This document shows positions 34,820 to 46,000 of a stretch of DNA of 64,000 nucleotides, in pieces. The translations under genes were made by a program, and so were the position numbers. The notes under the pieces are model-generated. The model did no database searches. It had not been told where the DNA came from and worked only from the letters and a program-made list of their open reading frames with translations. Source of the DNA: Trichosphaerium sp. ATCC 40318 (lineage: Eukaryota > Discosea > Flabellinia > Trichosidae); NCBI GenBank assembly GCA_038496445.1, contig JALMLS010000065.1:62001-126000 (forward strand), read 5' to 3'. The first letter of the stretch is position 1. The number at the start of each line of letters is the position of its first letter.

Positions 34820-36640
34820 ATGGCACGTAAAAAGATACGCGAATGTCGCTCGAAGGCTTTGGTAAAGGAACACTTGAAGCGCCTTGCAAACCTTGAATTG
34901 GACCATGTTGCCGTACAAATCACCCCACAGACACAATTCACCGCTAGTATGCTAGAGGAGAACCCTTGGTTAAAGACTGAGCGTTTGGTTGTTAAACCAG
35001 ATATGCTCTTCGGTAAACGCGGAAAGAGTGGTTTGGTGCTCTTAGATGCAAACTTTGAGCAAGCCAAAGAACACATTAAAAAGTTCCAAGGCACAGAAGT
35101 TACCATGAATGGCGTAACAGGCATACTTACGCACTTCCTCATTGAGCGCTTCGTACCACACAAGGATGTACGCAATTTTTCATTTCGTACTAACGTTCCT
35201 CACCCTTTTTTTTTTTTTTCAGGAGTATTACTTGTCCATCCAATCTAAATTGGAAGGAAACGTTATCGGCTTTTCTACCGCTGGTGGTGTTGAAATTGAA
35301 GAGAACTGGGATAAACTTCTTGAAGTCATGGTCCCAATTGATGTACACATAGAGAACGCTGATATTGTACGTTCTTAGCCACTTTCTACCACTTTCTACT
35401 TTCGACGGAGACTTTGCGTAACAAAATTACTTTAGGATGCTTTGGTTGTTAATGTACCAGTAAACCAACGCGAAAACTTGTTATACTTCATTCGTGCAAT
35501 GTACAAGGTACGAGCTCAAGAAAATACGAATTTTAGTTTTCCGTTTCTTGCCTATTTCCGACTCCAACTCGAACCTTTTTGTCTAATAAACCGCTCTGTT
35601 AGGTATTTGATGACTTGTGCTTCACCTTACTGGAGATGAACCCATTTACCTTGACAGATAAAGGATTTTTACCACTTGATATGCGTGGAGAACTTGATGA
35701 TACTGCTCTATTCCTTTGCAGGTGCGTGATACGGTCATAACAGCAAAAAAACTTTTTTTTTGTTTTTCGTTCCCACAAATCTCACAAACACGTGCTGGTT
35801 GCCATCATTTCGTGCTACTCGTGCCACTTTAAATTGTTAACTGACCCCACTTTTTAGAAGGAAATGGCGTGGTGTTGAGTTCCCAAGACCTTTCGGAAGC
35901 GTTATAAGCTCAGAAGAAGATTTTATCGCAAGCTTAGACGCAAAGACTGGTGCTTCTCTTAAATTGACAGTTTTGAACCCTACTGGTCATATCTGGCTTA
36001 TGGTAGCTGGTGGTGGCGCTTCTGTAATCTACACCGATACAGTTGTAGATTTGGGATACGGTCACGAACTAGGAAACTACGGAGAGTACAGTGGAGGACC
36101 ATCTGAGGTACGCGTTAAACGAGTGCTCTGAGATTTATTCCTTGAGATTCTTTCATGAACAGCCACTAACGTGCTTTGTAGGAGGAAACCTTCCATTACG
36201 CTAAAACAATTCTTGATCTTGTCACTGCTAAGCATGATGGCAAACCAAAAGCTCTTATTGTAGGCGGTGGTATTGCAAACTTTACTGATATTGCAGAGAC
36301 TTTCAAAGGTATTATTGGAGCAGTTGAGGTACGTGGTTTGGTTTGATGGTTTTTATGCGTAGTGTCTTATCTTTACACGCGTTCTATTTTTGTTCTAAAG
36401 GTGTTCTTGGTTTGTAATTGTTCTTTTTAGGAATACAGGGATGTTATTGAAGAACAAAAAATCAAGATTTTTGTCCGACGAGGTGGACCAAACTACAAAA
36501 TCGGTTTGAACCTCATGAAGGGTCTTGGCACACGATTGAACATTCCTATTGAAGTCTACGGTCCTGAAACATCCATGACGGCTATTGTGCCAATGGCAAT
36601 TAACTACGTACGAGAATCACAGGGCCAGAGCAAATTGTAA
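34820..36640 (+). CDS. ATP-citrate lyase, ATP-grasp subunit (succinyl-CoA-synthetase-beta-like; plant ACLA type)
   Basis: This is the partner of the divergent gene at 31657. [20 protein letters not shown] opens the protein. ATP-grasp residues follow ([17 protein letters not shown], then LLEMNPFTL). The citrate/CoA-binding half reads [35 protein letters not shown] and [18 protein letters not shown], and it ends with [16 protein letters not shown] and [19 protein letters not shown]. All are close to the family consensus. Seven or so exons, about 430 residues, full length for the small subunit. It acts in the cytosol, feeding lipid and sterol synthesis and acetylation. Confidence 0.9.
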
Positions 36641-37568
36641 AAATCGCCTTCCGGTACGAAGGGACGAGCGAGACTTAAAACATTTTCTTTAAGTCTACTT
36701 TAACGAAAAAAAAAATAAGACTTAAAATTTTTTACCAAACCAGACTTAGTTAGTGTTGTGCTCGAAATCTTAGATTTTTTTTTCAAAGCGAATCTTTTTT
36801 CGTTGTCTGTGTTAACTTTTTTCTTGTCTCTATAATGTTCAAGCTGCACGAAAGTGCAGCAGCGCACCGGAATGAGCTTTTTAAATTTGACTTAAAATTT
36901 TTATCACATTTTTGCCTTTTTGGCGCATCACGCGTTCTTTTGGCTAATGTGTTGTATAAGGTTGCTCCGCAACTGGATAAAAAACAACCTTAAGCGTTTT
37001 TCATACGCATATGAAATGCATACGCGCACCACAGGATGTTGTTTTTGTATTGCTGTTTCATTAAAAAAAAATCTCCAAACAATTTTGTGCAATTGGTTAC
37101 ATTGTAATAATCTCTGTTTTTGGCTCTGTCAAGTATTGTATATTACCTCTACCTTCACTATTGTCGATATTTTTAAAGTTAAGAATGAGTGTCATAAACA
37201 CGTGCTACCTTTTAGCTTTTGTCAAATAGTATTGTATGTTGCTCTTAGGTAGTCTCCACATTGGTACTTTACCCTACAATGCTCGCGGTGCTTGTGTACA
37301 CAACTAATATAGAGCGTGGTGCGTTTCGGGCCAAATAAAGAATGACCGGCAGTTTTTGACAGTCAAGAATTGTAAGTACGCACAATACAAAGCAATACGC
37401 TTGTATTCGCTTGTTATAAGGTTATATAAAAAGATTAAAAGATTGACAAGAAGTAGCAGGTATTAAGCTTGTTTCACTAGAAAACGATACTTTCAAGCGT
37501 TTTATAAGCCTACAGTCACACGTAGCATTTATTGTAGAAATATTATCGTTAATTTATCAAAAGCAGAC
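36641..37568. other. Intergenic, no gene supported
   Basis: T-rich sequence after the ATP-grasp subunit. An open stretch of about 110 codons at 36920-37252 is rich in Cys, Phe and Trp, lacks an ATG and shows no motif, so I do not call it. A CACGTG is near 37199. Confidence 0.45.
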
Positions 37569-38603
37569 ATGGCCTCTTCTACAAACACTACTAAGCGTAG
37601 AATACCCCTAAACGAAATGGAAAATCTTCTAGTGGGTGCTGCTGGCGGAGCCCTTGAAACAACTATTCAAATGCCGCTTATTACGTGGAAATTCACTATA
37701 CAAGAAGGTACATGTCGTTTTAACGTCAAATGATCAAAAATTGTGCTCAGATTTGATTTTAAACGCAAAACAATACCAAAATATTTATGTATCTCGTCTA
37801 GGTAGACCTCTACCTACTCACTTGGGTGGCTGGTTCAGAGGCGTTTTTGCACAAGCAGGATCTCTAGCGCCTATCACAGCTTTACAAGTCATGGCCAGTG
37901 GCGTTTTTGGAAGGATCCTGAGAGGTGGAGAGCTAAGAGAGCTCACAAATGGTAGGTTTTTTCAATCTTTCCTCACTATCACGTGCCTTTTTTTTTGACC
38001 AATTAATCATATTGTTTTAAGGTGAACAAATGGCAGCTGCCACAGGAGCAGGTATTGTATCTGCTTTGGTATACGGACCTGCTGATTTGATAACAATTCA
38101 ACAACAAAAACTTGTTCTTGGACCAGGTGCAACTGTAAAACATATCTACACAAAGTACGCTGCGTTCAAGATTATTACATATTCACAGGCCTAATTTCTT
38201 TAGGTATGGTATTGCCAATGGTATCTTCCGTGGTTTCAATGCTTGCGCAGTGCGTGAGAGTATTTACACCGCTGGATATTTGGGTGTTGCGCCTATCATC
38301 ACAAAGAGTATTCAGGCCAATAGCGAAATGTCTGAGCTATCTGCTACAATCATTGGATCATGTATTGCAGCTACAGGGGCAGCAATGTTAACTCATCCTG
38401 TCGATACAGTCAAAACCTTAGTACAGTCTGATTTGACTAAGACTAAGTGGGTAAATGCACGTCAATCCTTTCCTATAGTTTATAAGAATGGTGGTATTCG
38501 TCAGTTCTACAAAGGTGGTCTAGCACGTACTTGTAGATTGTGTGGTGCCTTTTTTATATTGTCTTACTTGAGGGAGTTTGTAGTACAATGGAAATCATCT
38601 TAA
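37569..38603 (+). CDS. Mitochondrial carrier family (SLC25-like) protein
   Basis: Three repeats of two helices are visible over about 285 residues in four exons. Repeat 1 begins GAAGGALETTIQMPLITWKF, repeat 2 AATGAGIVSALVYGPADLIT, repeat 3 AATGAAMLTHPVDTVKTLVQ. Only repeat 3 has the full PX(D/E)XX(K/R) signature; repeat 1 lacks the acidic residue and repeat 2 lacks the basic one. Such imperfect signatures occur in divergent carriers. The protein should sit in the inner mitochondrial membrane; its substrate cannot be told. The ATG at 37569 was chosen as the first in frame before the first helix. Confidence 0.85.
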
Positions 38604-39073
38604 TTTATTTCTTATCGTTGTGTTTTCTTTTAGTACTTGCAGAAGTCTGTTGGTGTTATAACGATTAATAAATTAGTTAAACGTAGCTGTTGGTGTTGAG
38701 TGACTGGCAATGGTGCAGTTTGTGCGACGTCACGTGCGAATCACAATCACATGTGCGCAGCTTATCTGTCGTAGCAAAACGATGTTACAGGCAGTTTTGA
38801 TATTACAACAACGCTTGGAATGTAATGCAACTATGTCAATGACTACTTGAAGGAGACCAACTTGAGTCGTTTTGCTTATGACACGTGTTGTTTCTACCAG
38901 ATCTTAAACAAATCACCTTCTCAGCTTACTAATTCTTCGTTCCACATTCTCCTTCTTAAAGAGTTATAAGGTTCAGATAAGTCGGTTGGAACAAAAGTAG
39001 ATATTTGCTGTAAATGTGTTTGGCGAGAAAATCCCAAACCAAAACAAGTTTCAAAGCGCAACATCAATTGACA
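38604..39073. other. Intergenic spacer
   Basis: About 470 bp between two plus-strand genes, with two CACGTG palindromes (near 38732 and 38882). No coding exon or RNA gene seen. Confidence 0.45.
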
Positions 39074-40569
39074 ATGAATTTTTCTGGTGTTACCATAGAA
39101 CAAGTGCTGACGTACTATCGCAGTAACCATTCAGATGTTTTCAAAACAATAAAAGCTAATAGCCGAGACGAGACATTAATAAAACAGCTTGAGAAGGTTT
39201 TAAGCGCAGCAAATACAAGTTTAGTACAACAATTGGATCAAGTTCTCTTTAAACATGCAGATAGTCACGCACAGAGAAAAGATCAACGTACAAGGCATTC
39301 TGAGGACGTTATCTCACCAAAACAAAAACAACCAAAGAAGTAAGTCTTACCAGCTACCAACACATTTTACGTCCGTTCGTACTTACTTAATAATCCAGAA
39401 AAAATCACGTGGTAACACTCAAAGAATTAAATATTGTCGACTTTCCACCAGAGGTAATATCGAGTATTATTTCGTATGTACCAGATAGATTCAGTATTGC
39501 TCAGACTTGTCGTTTGATGGCGGATATAATTCATCATGTTGTTGGCTATCACTATGCCTATTTACACAATGTTCAAGATATATTAAAGATACGACAGTAC
39601 AAGGGCATTATGAACAATACTGAAATTGGATTATGTATGCCACAAAACACGTTATATTCGATGTTATTTGGATGTCGTAATATCATAGTACCATCTTCTG
39701 ATACAAAGACAATCAATGACAGTGATCTTAAAGCTCTCAAAGGAGTACATACCATTGAGCTCAATGGATGTAAGGAAGTGACTGATGAAGGTATTAAATC
39801 ACTTGCTGGAGTATATTATATTGACCTTGGTTTCTGTGATGCAGTTAGTGATGAAGGCATCAAAGCTTTGAAGGGTGTCCATACGATTAACCTCTGTAGT
39901 TGTAAACACGTGACAGATGAAGGAGTAAAAGCTTTAAAGGGTGTACATGATATTAAACTGTCTTTCACTTCTGTGACAGATGAAGGCATAAAAGCACTTG
40001 AGGGTGTATATGATATTGGCCTTGCAGGTTGTGCCCAGATAACTGATGAAGGAATTGAAGCACTTAAAAATGTTCATTCAATCGACCTGAGCTATACGTT
40101 AGTAACAAACGCAAGTCTCAAATATCTCACAAATATCCATACCATTAGCCTTTGTGCATGCATGAATGTGACAGATGAGGGTGTCAAAGCACTTAAAGGT
40201 GTACATAAAATTGATCTTAAAGGAACTTCAGTATCAGATGAAGGTGTCAAAGCACTTAAAGATGTACATACTATTTCCCTTGCTCATTGTACCAAGGTGA
40301 CTGATGAGGGTGTCAAAGCACTTAAAGGTGTACATAAAATTGATCTTAAAGGAACTTCAGTAACAGATGAAGGTGTCAAAGCGCTTAAAGATGTACATAC
40401 TATTTCCCTTGCTTATTGTCCCAATGTGACAGACGAGGGTGTCAAAGCACTTAAAGGCGTACATACTCTTGATCTTAGTGGCACTTCAATATCAGACAAA
40501 GTGATTAAAGCATTGAAAGGTGTTCATGTGAAAACGTCGACACAGCAATCATATTTATTATATGGTTAG
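39074..40569 (+). CDS. F-box-like leucine-rich-repeat protein (paralogue 2)
   Basis: Exon 1 gives the same helical module as the gene at 21526-23541: MNFSGVTIEQVLTYYRSNH, DETLIKQLEKVL, NTSLVQQLDQVL and a basic end (ISPKQKQPKK). A short intron with a GTAAGT donor near 39342 keeps frame into exon 2. Exon 2 has an F-box-like stretch (ELNIVDFPPEVISSIISYVP), then about 15 LRRs of the form VTDEGVKALKGVHTISL. The last residues (KTSTQQSYLLYG) leave the repeat pattern. Proposed role: substrate adaptor of an SCF-type ubiquitin ligase, with the N-terminal module possibly nuclear. Repeats 40168-40425 are a fresh tandem duplication. Confidence 0.8.
40168..40425 (+). repeat. Two tandem copies of a 129-nt LRR unit
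   Basis: Copy 1 (40168-40296) and copy 2 (40297-40425) differ at only a few positions. Each encodes two LRRs, 43 residues in total (VTDEGVKALKGVHKIDLKGT plus VSDEGVKALKDVHTISLAHC). A third, partial copy starts at 40426. This shows recent repeat-number change inside the LRR array. Confidence 0.85.
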
Positions 40570-40992
40570 CTTAAGTATAGGAATACTGTAAGCGTTTGGT
40601 TGTTCAGAAAGCAAAATTACAGCAATCAAGCAAGTCTATTACCCAATAAAAGCTGCTTTGTTACAATATAGTGACTAAGTTTATTGATACCATGCACATC
40701 CGCAAGTTGTTACACAAAACTACATTGCACTCAATTCTGTCGCAAGATAGTAAACTGCCATACCTACAGCATTAATCAATGCCATGCAAACATAAACAAT
40801 ATAACATACATGCTAGAAGCCATAAATCGGATGAAGAGTATTTTACTGGGTAGATCGAAAATAGGCCCAGCTAGTATGAGCATTGTAATGAAAGACACGG
40901 CATCTTTAGATTTTATTTGTTGCATTTTTCTGGCTAATTTTAATGCTCAAAAGCAACACAGTGATCATTCGAGCAAGGTTTATTAGATCTGT
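40570..40992. other. Convergent intergenic spacer
   Basis: Sits between the LRR gene and the 3' end of the minus-strand surface-protein gene. An open stretch at 40684-40986 has no motif and no support from conservation or splicing. Confidence 0.4.
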
Positions 40993-43900
40993 TTACATGT
41001 GACTACAGAATGCTACAACAAAAAGCATGCACATGAGAAAACTGGAAGAATTCAATTTAGGAGATGACGAATTTACAGTAGATACACCTGTTGGAGCTAC
41101 CATTGGAGGTGACGTTGTTGGAGATACTGTTGTTGGCGTAATTGTTGGTGATTGAGTTGTTGGCATAACTGTAGTCAATGTAATTGGAAAACTTGGAGCT
41201 TGTGCTTTAGGTGGCGCTGTTGTTGGCGATTGCGTTGTTGGTGTCGCTGGATTTTGTGTAGTTGGCTTTGTTGTTGGAGTTTCAGTAGTTGGAGACTCAG
41301 TTGGAGGCATTGTAGTTGGTGAAAGTGTTGTAGGAGGTAGTGTTGTTGGGGGTAGAGTAGTTGGGGGTAATGTTGTAGGAGGCGATGTAGATGGAGGCAG
41401 CGTTGTTGGAGGCAGAGTAGTTGGAGGCAGCGTAGTAGGTGGCGGTGTCGTTGGAGGCAAAGTTGTTGGTGGTAGAGTAGTTGGAGGCAGCGTTGTTGGA
41501 GGCAGAGTAGTTGGTGAGAGCGTTGTAGGAGGTAGAGTAGTTGGAAGCAGCGTCGTTGGCGGCAGAGTAGTTGGAGGCAGCGTAGTAGGTGGTAATGTAG
41601 TTGGAGGAAGAGTTGTTGGTGACATTGTAGTTGGAGGTGGGGGTGGGTTGTATCTGAATGCTGCGATTGCTTGACCACTCATAACATTTTCGAGATTGAC
41701 AATAGCAAAACTTGTAGTGTTTATAGTCACTAAATCGCCATTTTCGCAAATAGCTACAATAAATTCACTTGATGTTGATGTTAGACCTGATTTATTGGAA
41801 AAAACCAAGTCAGTAAATGTTTACTTGAAAAAAAAAGGATACGTACCACGTATTGTACATCTGCGAATACTCACTTCTGTTGTTTGGTTTAGAGAACAAG
41901 AACCAGAAGAAAAGTTTCTTTTTGAAATTATTGAGTCTCCACCACTAACGTAAAGAACATCATCTATGAGGATAGCTAGAAATAAATAAATTAAACAGAA
42001 GAAAAAAGAAGGAATGAAACTGGAGTAAAGTATTCCAATCGGAGTTCAAATTCCTTGACAGTTACTGATTCGACTTGAAGTCGTTTAAAGGTAAAGTCCC
42101 GGCCCAAGAGAATTCGACACCATGACTTGGTAAGACTTTATACAGCTTTTAATTCAATTCAAAAAAAAAGTGTACCAGAAGATGTTGATGTTGTTTGATC
42201 ACCACAGTGCACTGAAAACAAACAATTTTCAATGTCAACTTCGGAAACTACACGACCAGAACCCTCACCAAAAATCCTACCACTGTCTTTGTCTGTCATC
42301 AATGCAAAAATAACTGGACTAACAGAACAATCTCTGGTAGCCTACACCAATTTGTAAGTTTTTTTTCTGAAGAAAAAAAAAGGCCAAAAAAAACGCCAAC
42401 CACAAAATAAAATCTTACTATTTCACACGTGTAAGGATCAAGTGTGAACATTTTGTAACCCGTAGTGATGTATATGATCTTATCAAAAACAATACTATAT
42501 TCTAACGTTATTGCTTCTTGAGTAATCTCGGGTGGTGAACAAGCTACAAAGAAACTAAGAACCAATTGTTTACAATAAAGTCAAAACCAAATAGTCGTAC
42601 ATCCGATTATGTCGCTTGTGTTTGAAATCAATCTGTAATCGAATCCAGGTAGACCTCTTCTTCCTGTGATCAATGTATCAATCACTCCACCATCTGGTAC
42701 GGGTGTGGGAGGTTGAGTTGCCTCTGTAGGTGGCATTGTAGTCGGAGGAATAGGTGCAATAGTTGTTGATGGATCATAAAACATTGATGCCAATTGCAAG
42801 TTACCAGGTAAACTTGTGGTATAGTCTGAGATTGTGGATGTTGTGAGATCCACAATCTTATAGTCTGGATTTGGATTGGCAAATGCTGATATAATCAGCG
42901 TATTTTCTGAAATGAGCGTAGACGCTAGAAGTTAAAATGTTAATGACGAGAATTTGAGGAAAACAATGAGAAAAAAAGGATAAAAATAGCAAACTTACAG
43001 AATGCGAACAACGCTACACCTGGTATTTCTGAATCCACAGTACAATTTGGTGTAGTAGTAAAATCGGGTAGTACTAGAACATTTGGGAAAGATGCTAATA
43101 CTGTTGTTGTACCAAAAAAGGCAACTGCGAACAAGCGATTAGTATATTTAGAGATGTAACCAAAAACCACTTTTAAAACGGTCTTTGCAAACAATAAAAA
43201 AATTTGTTAAATAGTTTTTGAGTCGAAAATCACTGTAATTTCTTGCAAATGAGTGACTCCATAATTAGCTAAAACAAAGAAGCTGTTTTTTTTTCTACTT
43301 GGTTGAATGTTGGAGAATTGGAAAACGTACGGGCGCGTGTATTTTCTCCAGGCTCGCAGGAATTCTTTAAAACAAGATCACATGAAGAGTAATCTATTTC
43401 CGTGAACAGAGTATCTGAAGTCGAAGGTCGTGTGCTAACGCCGTATAGGATCTCGGAAGTTGGGTGTACTGCTAGTTGGAATATTGGAGCAAGGAAACAA
43501 GTTTCCTACATAAGAGTAAGACTAAAAGAGTACTATTTTTCAAAATTACTTTGATCAGCCGGTTGCAGCCTTAGGTTTACAAGAATTGCAAGTTACTGCC
43601 AAAATACAAAGGTCAAAAGGAAAAACTTTAGGAATACAGCCAGTTGTATGAGGGAGGTGGCGTTACCTTGATGTCACATGTGTATGGGTCCATAACAAGA
43701 AAAGTAGCTGATGATTGGAAGCTCACTGATGCAAAAAGCAAGTTTTTCGATGGTAGATACGTAAGAGAGTTAAGCTTAAGACCATCCAGTAGGCATTCTA
43801 ACAGTAGTATTAGAAGGAAATGTTTTAAATAACTAAACAAACAAGTTTGTACCATGTACGACAACTGAATCGTCAGTAAATAGCCGTATCTCAAAGCCGA

Positions 43901-44006
43901 CTTGTCCGCCGTCAGGCTTCGAAACAATAAATGCATTGTGGTCTTGAGCGATAACAAGAGATACAAAACAAGCTAGTAGAATAAGTGCGGTAAATGAATT
44001 CGACAT
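40993..44006 (-). CDS. Secreted propeller-like protein with long Thr/Pro stalk and GPI-type tail
   Basis: The start at 44006 gives a signal peptide (MSNSFTALILLACFVSLVIA). About ten exons encode repeating blade motifs such as LVMDPYTCDI and MFTLDPYTCEI, and VYGVSTRPS-like strands, with scattered cysteines. There is a short Thr/Pro linker at about 42700 (TTMPPTEATQPPTPVPDG). Near the end about 130 residues of PTTLPPTTLP repeats form a mucin-like stalk for O-glycosylation. The C-terminus (SFLMCMLFVVAFCSHM) is a hydrophobic tail typical of a GPI signal. The splice at 42585-42590 joins the two halves in frame, so I treat it as one gene. A surface or adhesion role is inferred. Confidence 0.7.
41280..41640 (-). 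repeat. 15-nt tandem repeat encoding PTTLP units
   Basis: The repeat encodes PTT(L/T)P over and over within the stalk. As the unit is a multiple of three nucleotides with few stops on any frame, two other minus-strand frames stay open here (Gln/Leu-rich and Ser/Asn/Tyr-rich); these are by-products. Confidence 0.85.
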
Positions 44007-46000
44007 CTGGTGCACTCAACGGTATGATTGTAAGTAGTGAAAATAAATTTGGAAATTTGGGGTTTTTTGCGACTTTGTTGGACTTTAGTGCAACTATTTA
44101 TTTGACAAATGCAATCGCTGTCTGATATACTTATTTTAACCTACTTAGACAGTTTATATAGATTTTTTTTTTAATGTTTGAACAGAACTTGGATTTAATA
44201 CAAAACGTTCAGTGAATGAAAGTTAATTCCTAAATTAGGACAGTCAAAAGTTGCGTAGTATGCTGGAGTTTTGTCAATACGGGTTAACTATAGTGTACCA
44301 TGTTTCCATCAGTACGCATTCTTTCCAAGTATTTCCGCGAAGAAAGATAATAGGCAACAGTGTCGAATATTGCAAAATGTTCAAATAACTTTTTTTCAAT
44401 TTTACGCGAACATTTTACGTCCTAATCACCCTTGGTGAGATAAACTCAAGAATTGCCCAAAGTGGGAGGGTTTCTTGTTGTGAAGATAATTAGAACTGAT
44501 TAGCCATTGATACGTTGTATGACATAGAAGAGTGAAGTCTTAGGAATTGTTTTGGATTTTGCAAATGTTTTCGTCATCGAAGTAACTGGTTCTTGAACAG
44601 AGGGTTTATGAGAGTGGTACAGTATGGGTGCATTGACTATTTTAGTGTTTGGAAAGACCTAAAATACTTCCAACTCACCGTTTTGTCTACTAGACACAGA
44701 AAACAAGAAAATCGTCCAACAACAAGACTAAGTACTTAGCAACCGTCAATACAAAATGCATCGCCTTGTGTGGATAATACAAAAATACTAGCGGCCGTGT
44801 TGGTGCGCTATGGATAACTTCAAAACGTTGTCTTGTTGCTATCCGTAGCAGTTTTTCACAACACTTAAAACATGCTAAAGAAAAGTTGCCCTTCTACTAA
44901 CAACAGTATCACCCATCCTGAGTATTGCGGCGCTAATACATTACTAAAATAGCTGTATATTTATAGTTATTGTATACTCCAAAAATGGTTACTGCACATA
45001 GAAGCGTGATATTAACAAGCTAACTGTAGTACATATTGATAAAATATGATGATCATAGTCACTCTACGCTATCCTTCTATTTAATACCTCATGTTGACAT
45101 GCTCGCTACTGACAGGCATACCGTTGTATTGAGCATTTTTATAAGGCCCGAGAACTACAAGCCAGCGGTAAATTGTATATGCAGGATTTGACTGTGCTTT
45201 ATAATAAATAATGTAGTTTGAGGTTCCGGTTAGCCGATTTGTTGCTAAGGTCTTAGCATCATTTAACTGCCTACAAATTTTAGTAGCAGGTACCAGGACC
45301 ACGTGTTTAAGGTGTTGGTTCTTTAGTGACTTTCAATTTAGAACCTTGGCATATTCCTGAAGTCTCGACAACGAACTAGTGCAAAGATCCAAACGCTTAT
45401 TATTCATTCAGCACTATCCATGTGTTTGCTTGATCTGACTTTGTTAGTATAGTTCTGTGTTACGACAGCACTTGGTGGAGTGTTTTAACAATGTGAGGTT
45501 TTGTTGGTATTGTACCATGGCAACATGCTTTTTTAAGTTCTACATGCTCTCAATGGCTTTGAAATTCGTTTATGTTGATACAAAGATCCAAAAGGTTCAA
45601 GTTTCCCTTATTGTCCTTAGCTGGCTTTTGCCAGTACCAAAAACTTAAACGGCTAACCGACTATAGCTGTTTACCGACCACCTCTACTATCGACATTGTA
45701 AACGAGATTAAAACTCAATCCAAACCACCTAAACAGGATCAGCAGCCTAACTTGTTGGCACTACGGATAAACGCTAAGCAACGCTTAAAAATGGTCGGTA
45801 TATTCTAAAGGCTCTCATGTAATCCAATCAATACTTGATTTCTAACAAAAAGCCAACGACCACAAAAGAAAAAATCCTCGTGATTGGCTTTGACTATTCA
45901 ACTAAATTCGAATAAAACGTACAACTGGACATAACGAACCTTTGTTCGTTGTCTTGTCGTAGAATAACAAACGATTTGATGCATTAACGCTTTTTAACCA
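44007..46000. other. Long intergenic region, no gene supported
   Basis: Nearly 2 kb without a convincing gene. A 73-codon open stretch at 45081-45302 on the minus strand begins without ATG and has no motif. Others near 45457-45808 are equally weak. One CACGTG lies near 45300. The region would suit promoters of the flanking divergent genes (surface protein to the left, Ku70 to the right). Confidence 0.45.

Noticed and set aside
36920-37252. 110-codon open frame after the ATP-grasp subunit
   Set aside because: No ATG, odd Cys/Phe/Trp composition, no motif and no matching exon.
41175-41678. Gln/Leu-rich 167-codon frame on the minus strand
   Set aside because: It is an alternative frame of the PTTLP stalk repeat.
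45081-45302. Minus-strand 73-codon open frame
   Set aside because: No ATG start, no family resemblance and no splice partner in a 2-kb gene-poor region.
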